Assembly (NCBI GenBank): GCA_050945815.1
Contig: JBMNTQ010000128.1
Span: 1-5,731, forward strand
Reading direction: 5' to 3'
DNA length: 5,731 bases
From: JBMNTQ01 sp050945815
GTDB taxonomy: Bacteria; Bacillota; Clostridia; Christensenellales; JBMNTQ01
A model generated the notes under the pieces. The model worked only from the letters and a program-made list of their open reading frames with translations. It ran no database searches and was not told the DNA's origin. Each line of letters opens with the position of its first letter. Position 1 is the stretch's first letter. The position numbers and the translations under genes are program-made. Shown piece after piece: positions 1 through 5,731 of this stretch.

Positions 1-58
1 ATCACGGCGCTTTGCATACGTAGTCGGGAAAAAACAAAAAAGAACAGTAACAATGCAG

Positions 59-64
59 AGAGGA
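59..64 (+). promoter_or_regulatory. Ribosome binding site (AGAGGA)
   Basis: AGAGGA is a partial match to the Shine-Dalgarno consensus and ends ten bases before ATG 75. Spacing is slightly long but workable. The ATG at 65 lies one base from it, too close to be served by it, and opens a different frame without the downstream domains. This site therefore supports the start at 75. No convincing -35/-10 pair was found in the 74 upstream bases, so the promoter probably lies outside the window or the gene is cotranscribed. Confidence 0.6.
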
Positions 65-74
65 ATGAAAAGAA

Positions 75-158
75 ATGACAAAAAGAATGATAAGCCTGCT
101 ATTAGTGATGTGCATGGTTGTCACGCTGCTGCCTGCTCTCAGCTCTGCCGCACACGCA
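75..158 (+). other. Signal peptide (Sec, type I cleavage)
   Basis: Residues 1-28 have a classic three-part layout: a charged start (MTKR), a hydrophobic core of about 15 residues (ISLLLVMCMVVTLL), then a polar region ending in AHA before AST. The expected cleavage by signal peptidase I is between Ala28 and Ala29 (A-x-A rule). Cys13 sits inside the hydrophobic core after L-V-M, which does not fit a lipobox, so a lipoprotein is unlikely. Export to the outside of the cell agrees with the SLH anchor at the other end of the protein. Confidence 0.92.
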
Positions 159-3100
159 GCTTCAACCCAGTTCGACAGCATCCTGCGAATGGATCAGGTT
201 ACGCCTTCGGGTTATGATCCGAACAGCACCGAGAATCCCTATGGATACAAATTGAATGAACCCTTTCTGCTCAACCCGATCAGCGAGCTGCTGCTCTATA
301 AGACCTATGATCTCGACAGTGACAGTAAGAAGCATATGTCGACGACCAGCTATGACGATGCAATCAAAAATAATGCCTTCAACGCAAATAACACGACAAG
401 CCTCGGCAACACGAAGGATTATTTATATGTGGAAGCCGTGGCATTTGACCCCACCGGCTCCGGTCGAAAGGACCATGTGGCTTATATCGGCTTAGATTAT
501 GACGACTTTGACCCAGATTATAGCATCATCAAGGTTTGGGTGCAGGACACTGTCACTGGGGAAGTGAAACATGAATGGCCTTCTAGCTTCGTGGCATCAT
601 GGTTTGCACAAAATACGAACATGTATCAGCATGAGGCCGGCAACTTTTTCGCCATCACTGCCGGTGACTACTCTGGAAACGGCAAGGAAACAATCGTTGC
701 CTATATCGCTACTGACAATCTAACGTATGGATTGGTGGAGCTGCGGTATAACGCTGAAACGGAGGCGCTTTCCCTATTAGGAAATGTCAGCCAACAGGAT
801 ATGCTTCATCAAAAATATGTCACTGAGGAATATGGACAGGCAATGGCTCAAAGCACAGACAAGAAAAATAAGCTCTCCTGCGACCTGGCCACCGGGGACT
901 TCAACGGCGACGGCATCGACGACTTGGCCGTCCTCTCCTATATCAACCGAGTGGATGGGGAAACCAATGGTTACAAATGGGATAAACTTGACTGTGCCTA
1001 CTACTGCCCCTGGCTGAGAGTGGCCTACGGTCAGGCGAAAGGCCACGAGGGCGTCTTAGACAACAATAAGACTGGTTTTACCCAGCTGTGGAAAAAGTTT
1101 CTTACTCATGGGGACGGCACAAAGTTCTATCTCTCCATGATTGCTCCCGGCCTTGCAACGGGCGACACGGACGGCGATGGGAGAGATGAAATCATTGTGG
1201 CCGGTTATGAGAACACAATCCAATCAAAGAAAAACAGCTACGATTGTGATAAAGCTTTTGAAATCGAAAAAAATGAAATCGTCATCGCGAGCTTTGACGC
1301 GGAAAACCGCCTCGGCCAAATTGGAGCGGATGACGACATCACCCGGTTCAACGAGGTAGATGCCAACGGCTGGCTCAGCGGCGCCTCGACATCCCTTTTT
1401 ACCGGCGATTCCGTCTGGCAGCCGATGGGGGTGGAATGTGTGGCCTTCAACGGGCACGCAAACAAGGAGCTTGTGTTCATCGGCGGCACCATTTACGATG
1501 TCGAGGGCGCGCCGAGTGAAAAATATACTCCTAACTATTTCACGCAAAATGACGCCGCTGTTGGGAGCGTTACCATAAACACCGGCTTTATCCCCTCCAT
1601 AGCGGTGGGAAATTTCGATGGCAACACATACGGCTACGAGCAGATTATCTTCGCCGTCGGCCTGAAAGAGAATCTTTACCACGACTATTTCTACCTCCGG
1701 GGCTTCATCGGCAGGGACTACGACAAGGAGACAGGCGAACTCAAGGTTGAGGGGAATCAGGATGTCTACTACTCCAACGGCGACAACCCTGGCAGCGGCA
1801 ACCATATTTCAAACACTTTAATTATTGACAATAAAGGCGACGCCTTTAACAAAGTGCTAAACTGCCTCCTTGTCCCGATTGACAGGGATCACGACGGCGC
1901 TATGGTCAGATATGTGGGGGTAGACTATGCATACTCGGACCCGCAGGTCATGGCCGTGCTGCAGGCGGCCCCTTGGTTTGGCGAGCTTGGGGACGACTAC
2001 GGCGCCACCACATACACCTTTACCCAGGAGTATGAATACACACTCGGTTCTGCCAACAGTGTGTCCTTTGGCGCGGGCGGGGTGCTCAGTCTGGAGGGAA
2101 CCATCGGAGGCATCGACATCAAGGCAGGCTACGTTATGGACTGGACGGAGAGCTTTGAAGATACGCTGATTCACTCCACTTCAGACAGCTTTACGGCGAC
2201 GGCCTACGACAGCGTTGTAGTCTACCGCACTCCGGTTTATATTTATAAGTATGAAACCTTCGACGGAAAGAACAATACATGGTATGGCGACGGTATCAGT
2301 ATTTCTGTTCCCAAGACGCCGACCTATATCCAGATGTCGGTATCTGATTACAATGCCTTCGCAGATGCCTACAATCAGCTTGGTCAAGAGAAGGCCGGCG
2401 GCAAGCCCTTCAAAGCGATGAAGAAGCTGGATCTGGACTGGCTGGGTCAGGAAGGCAATCCCTGGGGCTACAGCAAAAGCATCCCCTCCGTCAGCAGCGC
2501 CACCTACCGTTTGGGCTATAACGGCGGTGAAACCTCCAGCACCAGTGCTGACGGAACCGCACAAACAGAAACCATCAGTCAGGCACATGGCTTCACCTTC
2601 GAAATGACAGCCACTTTCGGTTTTGATGCCGGTTTTGTCTCTTCCAAGGCGGGCTTTTATGGCAGTCTTGATTATATGAATGAAGAAAGCGAATCCACCA
2701 CAACCTCCAGCACCACCGAGACAAGCGGCACCGTGCAGGATCTGGATGATATGGCTCTGTTGCGCGACGGTATCCCTGAGTCCGTCACTCGGGCATACGG
2801 CTTCACCTGGGCGCTGGGCAAGACCACGCGCGACCTTGGTGTGGCTGGCGAGAATGCGCTCATCTTGGGTTACAGGGTGACAGACATCACAGCGCCCGCA
2901 CCCCCGGTCACTGATCTGAAAGCGGAGTTGAGCGGCGAGACCGCCGTTGAATTGACCTGGAATGAGCCTGATACCGCAGGACGACTTCCGGTGAATGGCT
3001 ACAATGTCTATCAAAAGGACGGGAAGAACTATACCAGACTGAACGATGAATTGCTTGGAGCGGATAGGCTCTCCTTTGATATTTCCGGTCTGAAGAGCAA

Positions 3101-5731
3101 CACGGAGTACACCTTCGTCGTAACGACCTTTAATAATGAAAAAGGTGAGAGCCTTTGGTCCAATGAGGCGGTCGTCACCACGCCGAAAAAGAATGTCCCG
3201 CTCTATTTGGACTATGACAGGAGCTATGTGCGCGTGACTGCCAGCCACTTGGGCAATGTTGGTATTGCCAGCGGCCAATCTGTCCCCGAAGAGAGCATTG
3301 TTTACATAGAGGTTGTTCCCAAGGACGGCTACACAGTCACCCGTGTTAGTTTGACCTCCGGGGGTGATACCGAGCAGATCACTTCGGCAGACGGTAAATT
3401 CAACTTTATCATTCGGGATCAGACGACCATCAAAGTCGAAGCTGCCAGTATTGCCGTAACAAGCTTTGTAAGCTATACCGACATCATAATCGATGAAGAA
3501 GAAAACCAGATCGGCTCGCTCACAGGCACTGTGGATGGATATGCTTTCGACCCAAGCGGCGCTGAAGTTTACGATGCCATCGAATTCACAGCAACCCCCG
3601 AAGAGGGCTATGTGCTGAAGGAATGGCATATTCGTACAGAGGGCACTATAGCTCTCATTACAGCTGCCGGCAGCAAAACGCTGACCTTCTATCCCTATTC
3701 TGAGTCGCAGCATGTAACAGCCGTTTTTGCTCGTGAAGACGATCCCAATATGCAGCGGAAAGTTCTGATTAAGACAGCAGACGGGGGTGCCATCACAGTG
3801 ACCAATGATTCCGGAATTATTCTGACACCGGATGAAGAGGGTTATATCAGCGTATATGACAGTACAAACTTGACTTTTGAAATCGCCGCCAATAAGTATT
3901 ATACCTTCCAAAAGTGGACGGATGCCTTTGGAGCTTATGGCAAAGATGCAAGGACTATCACATGGAAGGCCCTGGAAAACATTACGGTTGGTGCGGAGTT
4001 CTCTGCAAACCTTCGATATCCGGTCACCTTCTCTGCCATAGTAGAAACTGACGGCAGCGGAACGCTGAGCGCGACCGCAAACGAAAGTGCAATCACTTCC
4101 GGAACCGCGCTCGTCCCGGAAACCAAAGTTGCCTTTGACGCTCAGGCAGGTTCTGACAGCCGACTGCTGAAATGGGCGATAAGCGAGGGGACGATCACCG
4201 AGTTTAAACCAATGGACGGCCTTGTAAAGAATGACACTTATACCATTGTGTCTTTGGCTGCCACCAGCAATGTGGATGCCTATTTCAAGGCGATAGAGCA
4301 GTATACTTTGACCATCACTTCGCCTGAGAACGGCAGCATCAGTGTCACACGGGGGGGCGATGCGCTGGGCGACGGAGATAAAATCGGATTTGGCGATGTC
4401 CTGACCATAACTGCGACACCGAAAAATGGGCATCTTCTCTCTGCGCTGAACGTAAACGGCTCCCGATTTACCTCCGGCGGAACCTTTACCGTCCAGAATA
4501 ATGATGTGGAGATTACCGCTGTATTTTCCGAGAAGCCTTCTGGCGGAGGCGGGGGAAATGGCGGGGGCAGCATTTCACCCGAAACCCCTGAACTCTCCCT
4601 TAACATGGAAGGGGATGAGCAGCTTGTTCCGATCACAGCGCTTGTCTCAGATAATATCGTTACAATAGAAGCACCTTCCGAACAAGAGCTTGAAGACATT
4701 ACCGACGCGGCTGCGGCTGCCGGCAAACCGGTGTCTATCGACTTGAGGCCTCTCGACGGCGATATTGATACAGCGATTATTCCGCATGATATCCTGTCCG
4801 GGATTGCCGCTTCGTCCGCTGCGGGACTTGAAATTATTATGCCTGACGGCAAGGGAGTGAGCTTCGACAACAAGGCCATCGGGACTCTTATTTCCGCCGG
4901 CTCCGGCGATTTGAAACTGAGTATCCGTGAAGTTTCTAGCGACTCCTTAATCGACGCTCAAAAGCGCCTTGTGGGCGACTCACTTGTTATTGATCTGACC
5001 GCTTACGTGGACACAACGCAGGTGCACGACTTTGGCGGAGGTTTTGCTACCGTGAGCATTCCCGTTGACGGGGAGCCGATGGAGCATCCCATTGTCTGGC
5101 GCATGATTACGGATGCAGACGGCAAGGTGACACTGGAGGCCATAGACTGCGTTTATAACCCCGAGACGAACTGCTATGAGTTCCAGACTGATTCCTTCTC
5201 CGAATATGTGCTTGGCAATTACCACTTCACCGACACGCCAGGCACCGCATGGTATTATGAGGATGCGGCCTACGCCTATATAAACGGCCTGTTTGCCGGC
5301 ACAACGGATACGACCTTCAGCCCCGACCTTGCCATGACCAGGGGCATGCTGGTAACTGTGCTGTGGCGTATGGAGGACAGTCCTGCGGTCACCGACAAAG
5401 CCGACTTCTCCGATGTGGCCAACGACTTATGGTATGCCGACGCAGTCGCGTGGGCAGCGACAAATGAAATCGTAAGCGGCTACGGGAGCGGCAGGTTCGG
5501 GCCAGATGATCCGATTACTCGCGAGCAGATGGCGGCTATACTGTACCGCTATGCGCAGTATAAGAAATATGACGTTTCCATAGGTGAGACGACTAACATT
5601 CTCTCCTACAAGGATGCGTTCGATGTCTCTGAATACGCCATTGCGGCCATGCAGTGGGCCTGCGGAGCCGGCCTTATGCAGGGTAGCGGCGGCAAGCTAA
5701 TGCCGCAGGGAGATGCCACCAGAGCCCAAGT
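75..5731 (+). CDS. Giant secreted multidomain cell-surface protein: FG-GAP propeller, beta-rich module, Fn3, InlB-like repeats, SLH anchor (3'-partial)
   Basis: One frame stays open for 1885 codons and leaves the window without a stop, so the C-terminus is missing. The start is well fixed: a TGA lies in frame at 66-68, ATG 75 is the first start codon after it, and AGAGGA (59-64) precedes it by ten bases. Domain order is signal peptide (1-28), lead-in (29-114), FG-GAP/VCBS-like propeller (about 115-617), unrecognised beta-rich module (618-936), Fn3 (943-1037), five InlB-B-like repeats (1041-1485), Gly linker (1490-1499), pre-SLH domain (1500-1717), and three SLH modules (from 1718, the third cut). 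Known family biology: SLH domains bind secondary cell-wall polysaccharide, often pyruvylated, and hold proteins on Gram-positive surfaces. Inference: a wall-anchored adhesin or membrane-active surface protein. No catalytic motif was seen. Coding potential is even throughout, with no frameshift or internal stop. No neighbouring gene is visible, so operon context is unknown. I do not recognise a named gene. Confidence 0.95.
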   Translation, partial: MTKRMISLLLVMCMVVTLLPALSSAAHAASTQFDSILRMDQVTPSGYDPNSTENPYGYKLNEPFLLNPISELLLYKTYDLDSDSKKHMSTTSYDDAIKNNAFNANNTTSLGNTKDYLYVEAVAFDPTGSGRKDHVAYIGLDYDDFDPDYSIIKVWVQDTVTGEVKHEWPSSFVASWFAQNTNMYQHEAGNFFAITAGDYSGNGKETIVAYIATDNLTYGLVELRYNAETEALSLLGNVSQQDMLHQKYVTEEYGQAMAQSTDKKNKLSCDLATGDFNGDGIDDLAVLSYINRVDGETNGYKWDKLDCAYYCPWLRVAYGQAKGHEGVLDNNKTGFTQLWKKFLTHGDGTKFYLSMIAPGLATGDTDGDGRDEIIVAGYENTIQSKKNSYDCDKAFEIEKNEIVIASFDAENRLGQIGADDDITRFNEVDANGWLSGASTSLFTGDSVWQPMGVECVAFNGHANKELVFIGGTIYDVEGAPSEKYTPNYFTQNDAAVGSVTINTGFIPSIAVGNFDGNTYGYEQIIFAVGLKENLYHDYFYLRGFIGRDYDKETGELKVEGNQDVYYSNGDNPGSGNHISNTLIIDNKGDAFNKVLNCLLVPIDRDHDGAMVRYVGVDYAYSDPQVMAVLQAAPWFGELGDDYGATTYTFTQEYEYTLGSANSVSFGAGGVLSLEGTIGGIDIKAGYVMDWTESFEDTLIHSTSDSFTATAYDSVVVYRTPVYIYKYETFDGKNNTWYGDGISISVPKTPTYIQMSVSDYNAFADAYNQLGQEKAGGKPFKAMKKLDLDWLGQEGNPWGYSKSIPSVSSATYRLGYNGGETSSTSADGTAQTETISQAHGFTFEMTATFGFDAGFVSSKAGFYGSLDYMNEESESTTTSSTTETSGTVQDLDDMALLRDGIPESVTRAYGFTWALGKTTRDLGVAGENALILGYRVTDITAPAPPVTDLKAELSGETAVELTWNEPDTAGRLPVNGYNVYQKDGKNYTRLNDELLGADRLSFDISGLKSNTEYTFVVTTFNNEKGESLWSNEAVVTTPKKNVPLYLDYDRSYVRVTASHLGNVGIASGQSVPEESIVYIEVVPKDGYTVTRVSLTSGGDTEQITSADGKFNFIIRDQTTIKVEAASIAVTSFVSYTDIIIDEEENQIGSLTGTVDGYAFDPSGAEVYDAIEFTATPEEGYVLKEWHIRTEGTIALITAAGSKTLTFYPYSESQHVTAVFAREDDPNMQRKVLIKTADGGAITVTNDSGIILTPDEEGYISVYDSTNLTFEIAANKYYTFQKWTDAFGAYGKDARTITWKALENITVGAEFSANLRYPVTFSAIVETDGSGTLSATANESAITSGTALVPETKVAFDAQAGSDSRLLKWAISEGTITEFKPMDGLVKNDTYTIVSLAATSNVDAYFKAIEQYTLTITSPENGSISVTRGGDALGDGDKIGFGDVLTITATPKNGHLLSALNVNGSRFTSGGTFTVQNNDVEITAVFSEKPSGGGGGNGGGSISPETPELSLNMEGDEQLVPITALVSDNIVTIEAPSEQELEDITDAAAAAGKPVSIDLRPLDGDIDTAIIPHDILSGIAASSAAGLEIIMPDGKGVSFDNKAIGTLISAGSGDLKLSIREVSSDSLIDAQKRLVGDSLVIDLTAYVDTTQVHDFGGGFATVSIPVDGEPMEHPIVWRMITDADGKVTLEAIDCVYNPETNCYEFQTDSFSEYVLGNYHFTDTPGTAWYYEDAAYAYINGLFAGTTDTTFSPDLAMTRGMLVTVLWRMEDSPAVTDKADFSDVANDLWYADAVAWAATNEIVSGYGSGRFGPDDPITREQMAAILYRYAQYKKYDVSIGETTNILSYKDAFDVSEYAIAAMQWACGAGLMQGSGGKLMPQGDATRAQ
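159..416 (+). other. N-terminal lead-in segment, unrecognised
   Basis: Residues 29-114 of the mature protein match no family I recognise. The segment is polar and rich in Asn, Ser, Asp and Tyr, with one more hydrophobic stretch (EPFLLNPISELLLYKTYD, about residues 63-80). It may supply the outermost strand that closes the following propeller (the 'velcro' arrangement common in propellers) or a short cap domain. Both are inference. Confidence 0.4.
417..1925 (+). repeat. Seven FG-GAP/VCBS-like motifs, probable seven-bladed beta-propeller
   Basis: Integrin-alpha-like loops recur, each followed by a hydrophobic strand: DPTGSGRKDHVAY (125-137), DYSGNGKETIV (198-208), DFNGDGIDDLAVL (275-287), DTDGDGRDEIIV (364-375), FNGHANKELVFIGG (458-471), NFDGNTYGYEQIIF (513 onward), and PIDRDHDGAMVRYVG (601-615). 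Motif spacing is about 57-95 residues. Seven motifs suit a single seven-bladed propeller, as in integrin alpha heads. Loops three and four keep the Asp/Asn ladder expected to hold Ca2+ (D275, N277, D279, D283 and D364, D366, D368, D371/E372). Loop seven keeps D603, D605 and D607. The others have lost ligands. In known families this fold usually binds proteins or glycans, and some family members are lyases or phospholipases. I saw no catalytic signature, so a binding role is the more cautious reading. Confidence 0.75.
1926..2882 (+). other. Unrecognised beta-rich module with two amphipathic Gly/Ser/Thr-rich segments (possible pore-forming-like fold)
   Basis: Residues 618-936 match no family I can name. 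Two stretches show alternating polar/nonpolar residues, many glycines and flanking Ser/Thr. Segment A (about 661-713) runs from SVSFGAGGVLSLEGT through IKAGYVMDW to HSTSDSFTATAYDS. Segment B is preceded by ETSSTSADGTAQTETIS (819-835), continues with FTFEMTATFGFDAGF and SKAGFYGSLDY (840-867), and ends in ESESTTTSSTTETSG (871-885). Between them lie a Tyr/Val strand (VVVYRTPVYIYKYE, 714-727), a probable helical Lys-rich stretch (759-788) and a GNPWGY motif (794-799). Ser/Thr-rich amphipathic hairpins are typical of the membrane-inserting parts of aerolysin/ETX-MTX2 toxins, and paired ones of MACPF/CDC proteins. No MACPF signature or aerolysin-specific motif is evident. A plain adhesive beta-sandwich remains possible. 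Confidence 0.35.
2901..3185 (+). other. Fibronectin type III domain
   Basis: Residues 943-1037 give a full-length Fn3 of about 95 residues. It begins with the proline-rich PPVTDLKAE, continues with the tryptophan strand VELTWNEP, then the tyrosine strand VNGYNVYQKDG, the L-x-S-N-T-E-Y motif (ISGLKSNTEYTFVVT), and the closing N-E-K-G-E-S-x-W-S-N-E-A-V-V-T-T-P. These are the hallmark core residues of the family. In secreted bacterial proteins Fn3 modules usually act as spacers between functional domains. Here it separates the propeller and beta-rich head from the repeat stalk. Confidence 0.92.
3195..4529 (+). repeat. Five divergent InlB-B-like (Flg_new_2-type) stalk repeats
   Basis: Five units of about 80-97 residues follow one another: 1041-1125, 1126-1222, 1228-1310, 1314-1406 and 1407-1485. 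Each has a central core and a closing strand. Cores are EVVPKDGYTVTRV (1079), TATPEEGYVLKEW (1172), EIAANKYYTFQKW (1269), FDAQAGSDSRLLKW (1354) and TATPKNGHLLSAL (1446). Closing strands are TIKVEAAS, VTAVFARE, ITVGAEFSA, VDAYFKA and VEITAVFSE. The core spacing is near 90 residues. This matches the divergent InlB B-repeat/'bacterial repeat' group common in Clostridia surface proteins. Units two and five match best, and units one and three are the most diverged. They probably form a stiff, extended stalk. The copies share little DNA identity, so the array looks old rather than freshly duplicated. Confidence 0.75.
4542..4571 (+). other. Poly-glycine linker (GGGGGNGGGS)
   Basis: Residues 1490-1499 consist of eight glycines, one asparagine and a final serine, after the PS that closes the last stalk repeat. 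Low-complexity Gly linkers of this kind often sit just before the wall-binding region in SLH proteins of Clostridia. It marks a clear boundary between the exposed stalk and the anchoring half, and should be flexible. Confidence 0.85.
4572..5225 (+). other. Pre-SLH domain (unnamed, often found next to SLH in Clostridia)
   Basis: Residues 1500-1717 form a compact alpha/beta stretch. It has a helix-like Ala-rich segment (EQELEDITDAAAAAGKPV, about 1530-1550) followed by short strands such as VSIDLRPL, LEIIMPDGKGVSFDNKAI and LKLSIREVSS. The last part resembles the strand-rich 'SIPVDGEP...VWRMITDADGKVTLEAIDC...YEFQTDSFSEYVLG' pattern, which I recall immediately before SLH triplets in Clostridia surface proteins. 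Two cysteines, in AIDCVY and ETNCYEF, lie ten residues apart and might pair once outside the cell. The function is unknown, and I infer a structural adaptor that positions the SLH trimer. Confidence 0.55.
5226..5372 (+). other. SLH domain 1
   Basis: Residues 1718-1766 start with FTDTPGTAWYYEDAAYAYINGL, shortened here to its ends FTDT...WYYEDA, and go on to FAGTTDTTFSPDLAMTRGML. The F-x-D, W-Y-x-x-A, G-x-x-x-F-x-P and TR elements all belong to the SLH consensus. The canonical TRAE loop reads TRGM, so the acidic residue is absent in this copy. In studied proteins three SLH copies form a pseudo-trimer that grips the pyruvylated wall polymer. Confidence 0.93.
5406..5552 (+). other. SLH domain 2
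   Basis: Residues 1778-1826 are a near-textbook copy: FSDVANDLWYADAVAWAA, then the G-[YF]-G-x-G-x-F-x-P-D turn (SGYGSGRFGPDDPI), then TREQMAAILYRYA. The TREQ form replaces TRAE, a variant that is common in Clostridia. It is the best conserved of the three copies and gives the strongest support for cell-wall attachment. Confidence 0.96.
5607..5731 (+). other. SLH domain 3, truncated by window edge
   Basis: Residues 1845-1885 begin YKDAFDVSEYAIAAMQWA and carry the G-L-M-Q-G turn, the GKLMPQGDATRAQ stretch and then the edge of the window. The TRAQ loop is where the sequence stops, so the last helix (expected to be about 10 residues long) and the stop codon lie outside. With this copy the usual SLH triplet is complete in number, so the protein probably ends shortly after it. 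That end point is inference. Confidence 0.9.

Noticed and set aside
12..50. TTGCAT (12-17) as a -35 promoter element
   Set aside because: No acceptable -10 element is present at 16-18 bases downstream. The A-rich stretch there does not resemble TATAAT.
1..78. Tail of an upstream gene in frame 1 ending at TGA 76-78
   Set aside because: Only 25 low-complexity Lys/Asn-rich codons are visible, with no recognisable protein family, so no feature is called.
75..158. Lipoprotein signal based on Cys13
   Set aside because: L-V-M-C does not meet the lipobox rule at the -1 position. The cysteine is within the hydrophobic core, and a good A-H-A type I cleavage site follows.
1224..1805. Minus-strand open frame of 193 codons
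   Set aside because: It lies opposite the FG-GAP propeller coding sequence. No domain or supporting ribosome binding site was seen, so it is treated as a shadow of the main gene.
1926..2882. Firm assignment as a MACPF/CDC or aerolysin protein
   Set aside because: The MACPF signature (aromatic-G-T/S-H-aromatic followed by GG) is not present and no aerolysin-specific motif was recognised. Only the amphipathic pattern supports it, so it is reported as a possibility.
2181..4433. Long minus-strand open frame (750 codons) as a gene
   Set aside because: It lies opposite clear Fn3 and stalk-repeat coding sequence, in codon register with it. Its product shows no recognisable domain, and its openness follows from the absence of TTA, CTA and TCA codons on the sense strand.
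4280..4879. Minus-strand open frame of 199 codons with Pro- and Ser-rich translation
   Set aside because: The proline run is simply the complement of the poly-Gly linker at 4542-4571. The sense strand carries the real coding signal.

Overview
The window holds essentially one gene. A single uninterrupted reading frame on the + strand starts at ATG 75 and runs off the right edge at 5731: 1885 complete codons plus two bases, with no stop. It encodes a very large secreted protein (over 200 kDa at about 110 Da per residue) that ends in S-layer homology (SLH) domains. The SLH modules, the Clostridia-style sequence around them, the Gram-positive type export signal, and a base composition that looks close to half G+C by eye suggest an S-layer or cell-wall-decorating member of the Clostridia, perhaps a gut or anaerobic Oscillospirales/Lachnospirales-type organism. 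The taxonomic placement is inference.

Layout by residue of the predicted protein: signal peptide 1-28; N-terminal lead-in 29-114; about seven FG-GAP/VCBS-like motifs at 125-615 that could close into one seven-bladed beta-propeller; an unrecognised beta-rich module 618-936 with two amphipathic, Gly/Ser/Thr-rich segments resembling the membrane-inserting hairpins of beta-pore-forming proteins; a fibronectin type III domain 943-1037; five divergent InlB-B-like (Flg_new_2-like) repeats 1041-1485; a poly-Gly linker 1490-1499; a pre-SLH domain 1500-1717; SLH1 1718-1766; SLH2 1778-1826; and SLH3 from 1845, cut by the window edge.

Read as a machine, the C-terminal SLH modules would hold the protein on cell-wall polysaccharide, the Fn3 and repeat stalk would project it outward, and the propeller plus beta-rich module would form the working head. 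The propeller is a plausible binding platform (glycan, protein or Ca2+). The beta-rich module is the least explained part and the best candidate for something undescribed, such as a surface-tethered membrane-active or adhesive domain.

The 74 bases before the start hold a Shine-Dalgarno-like AGAGGA and no gene or promoter I can support. The other open frames, including a 750-codon antisense frame, are shadows of this gene.
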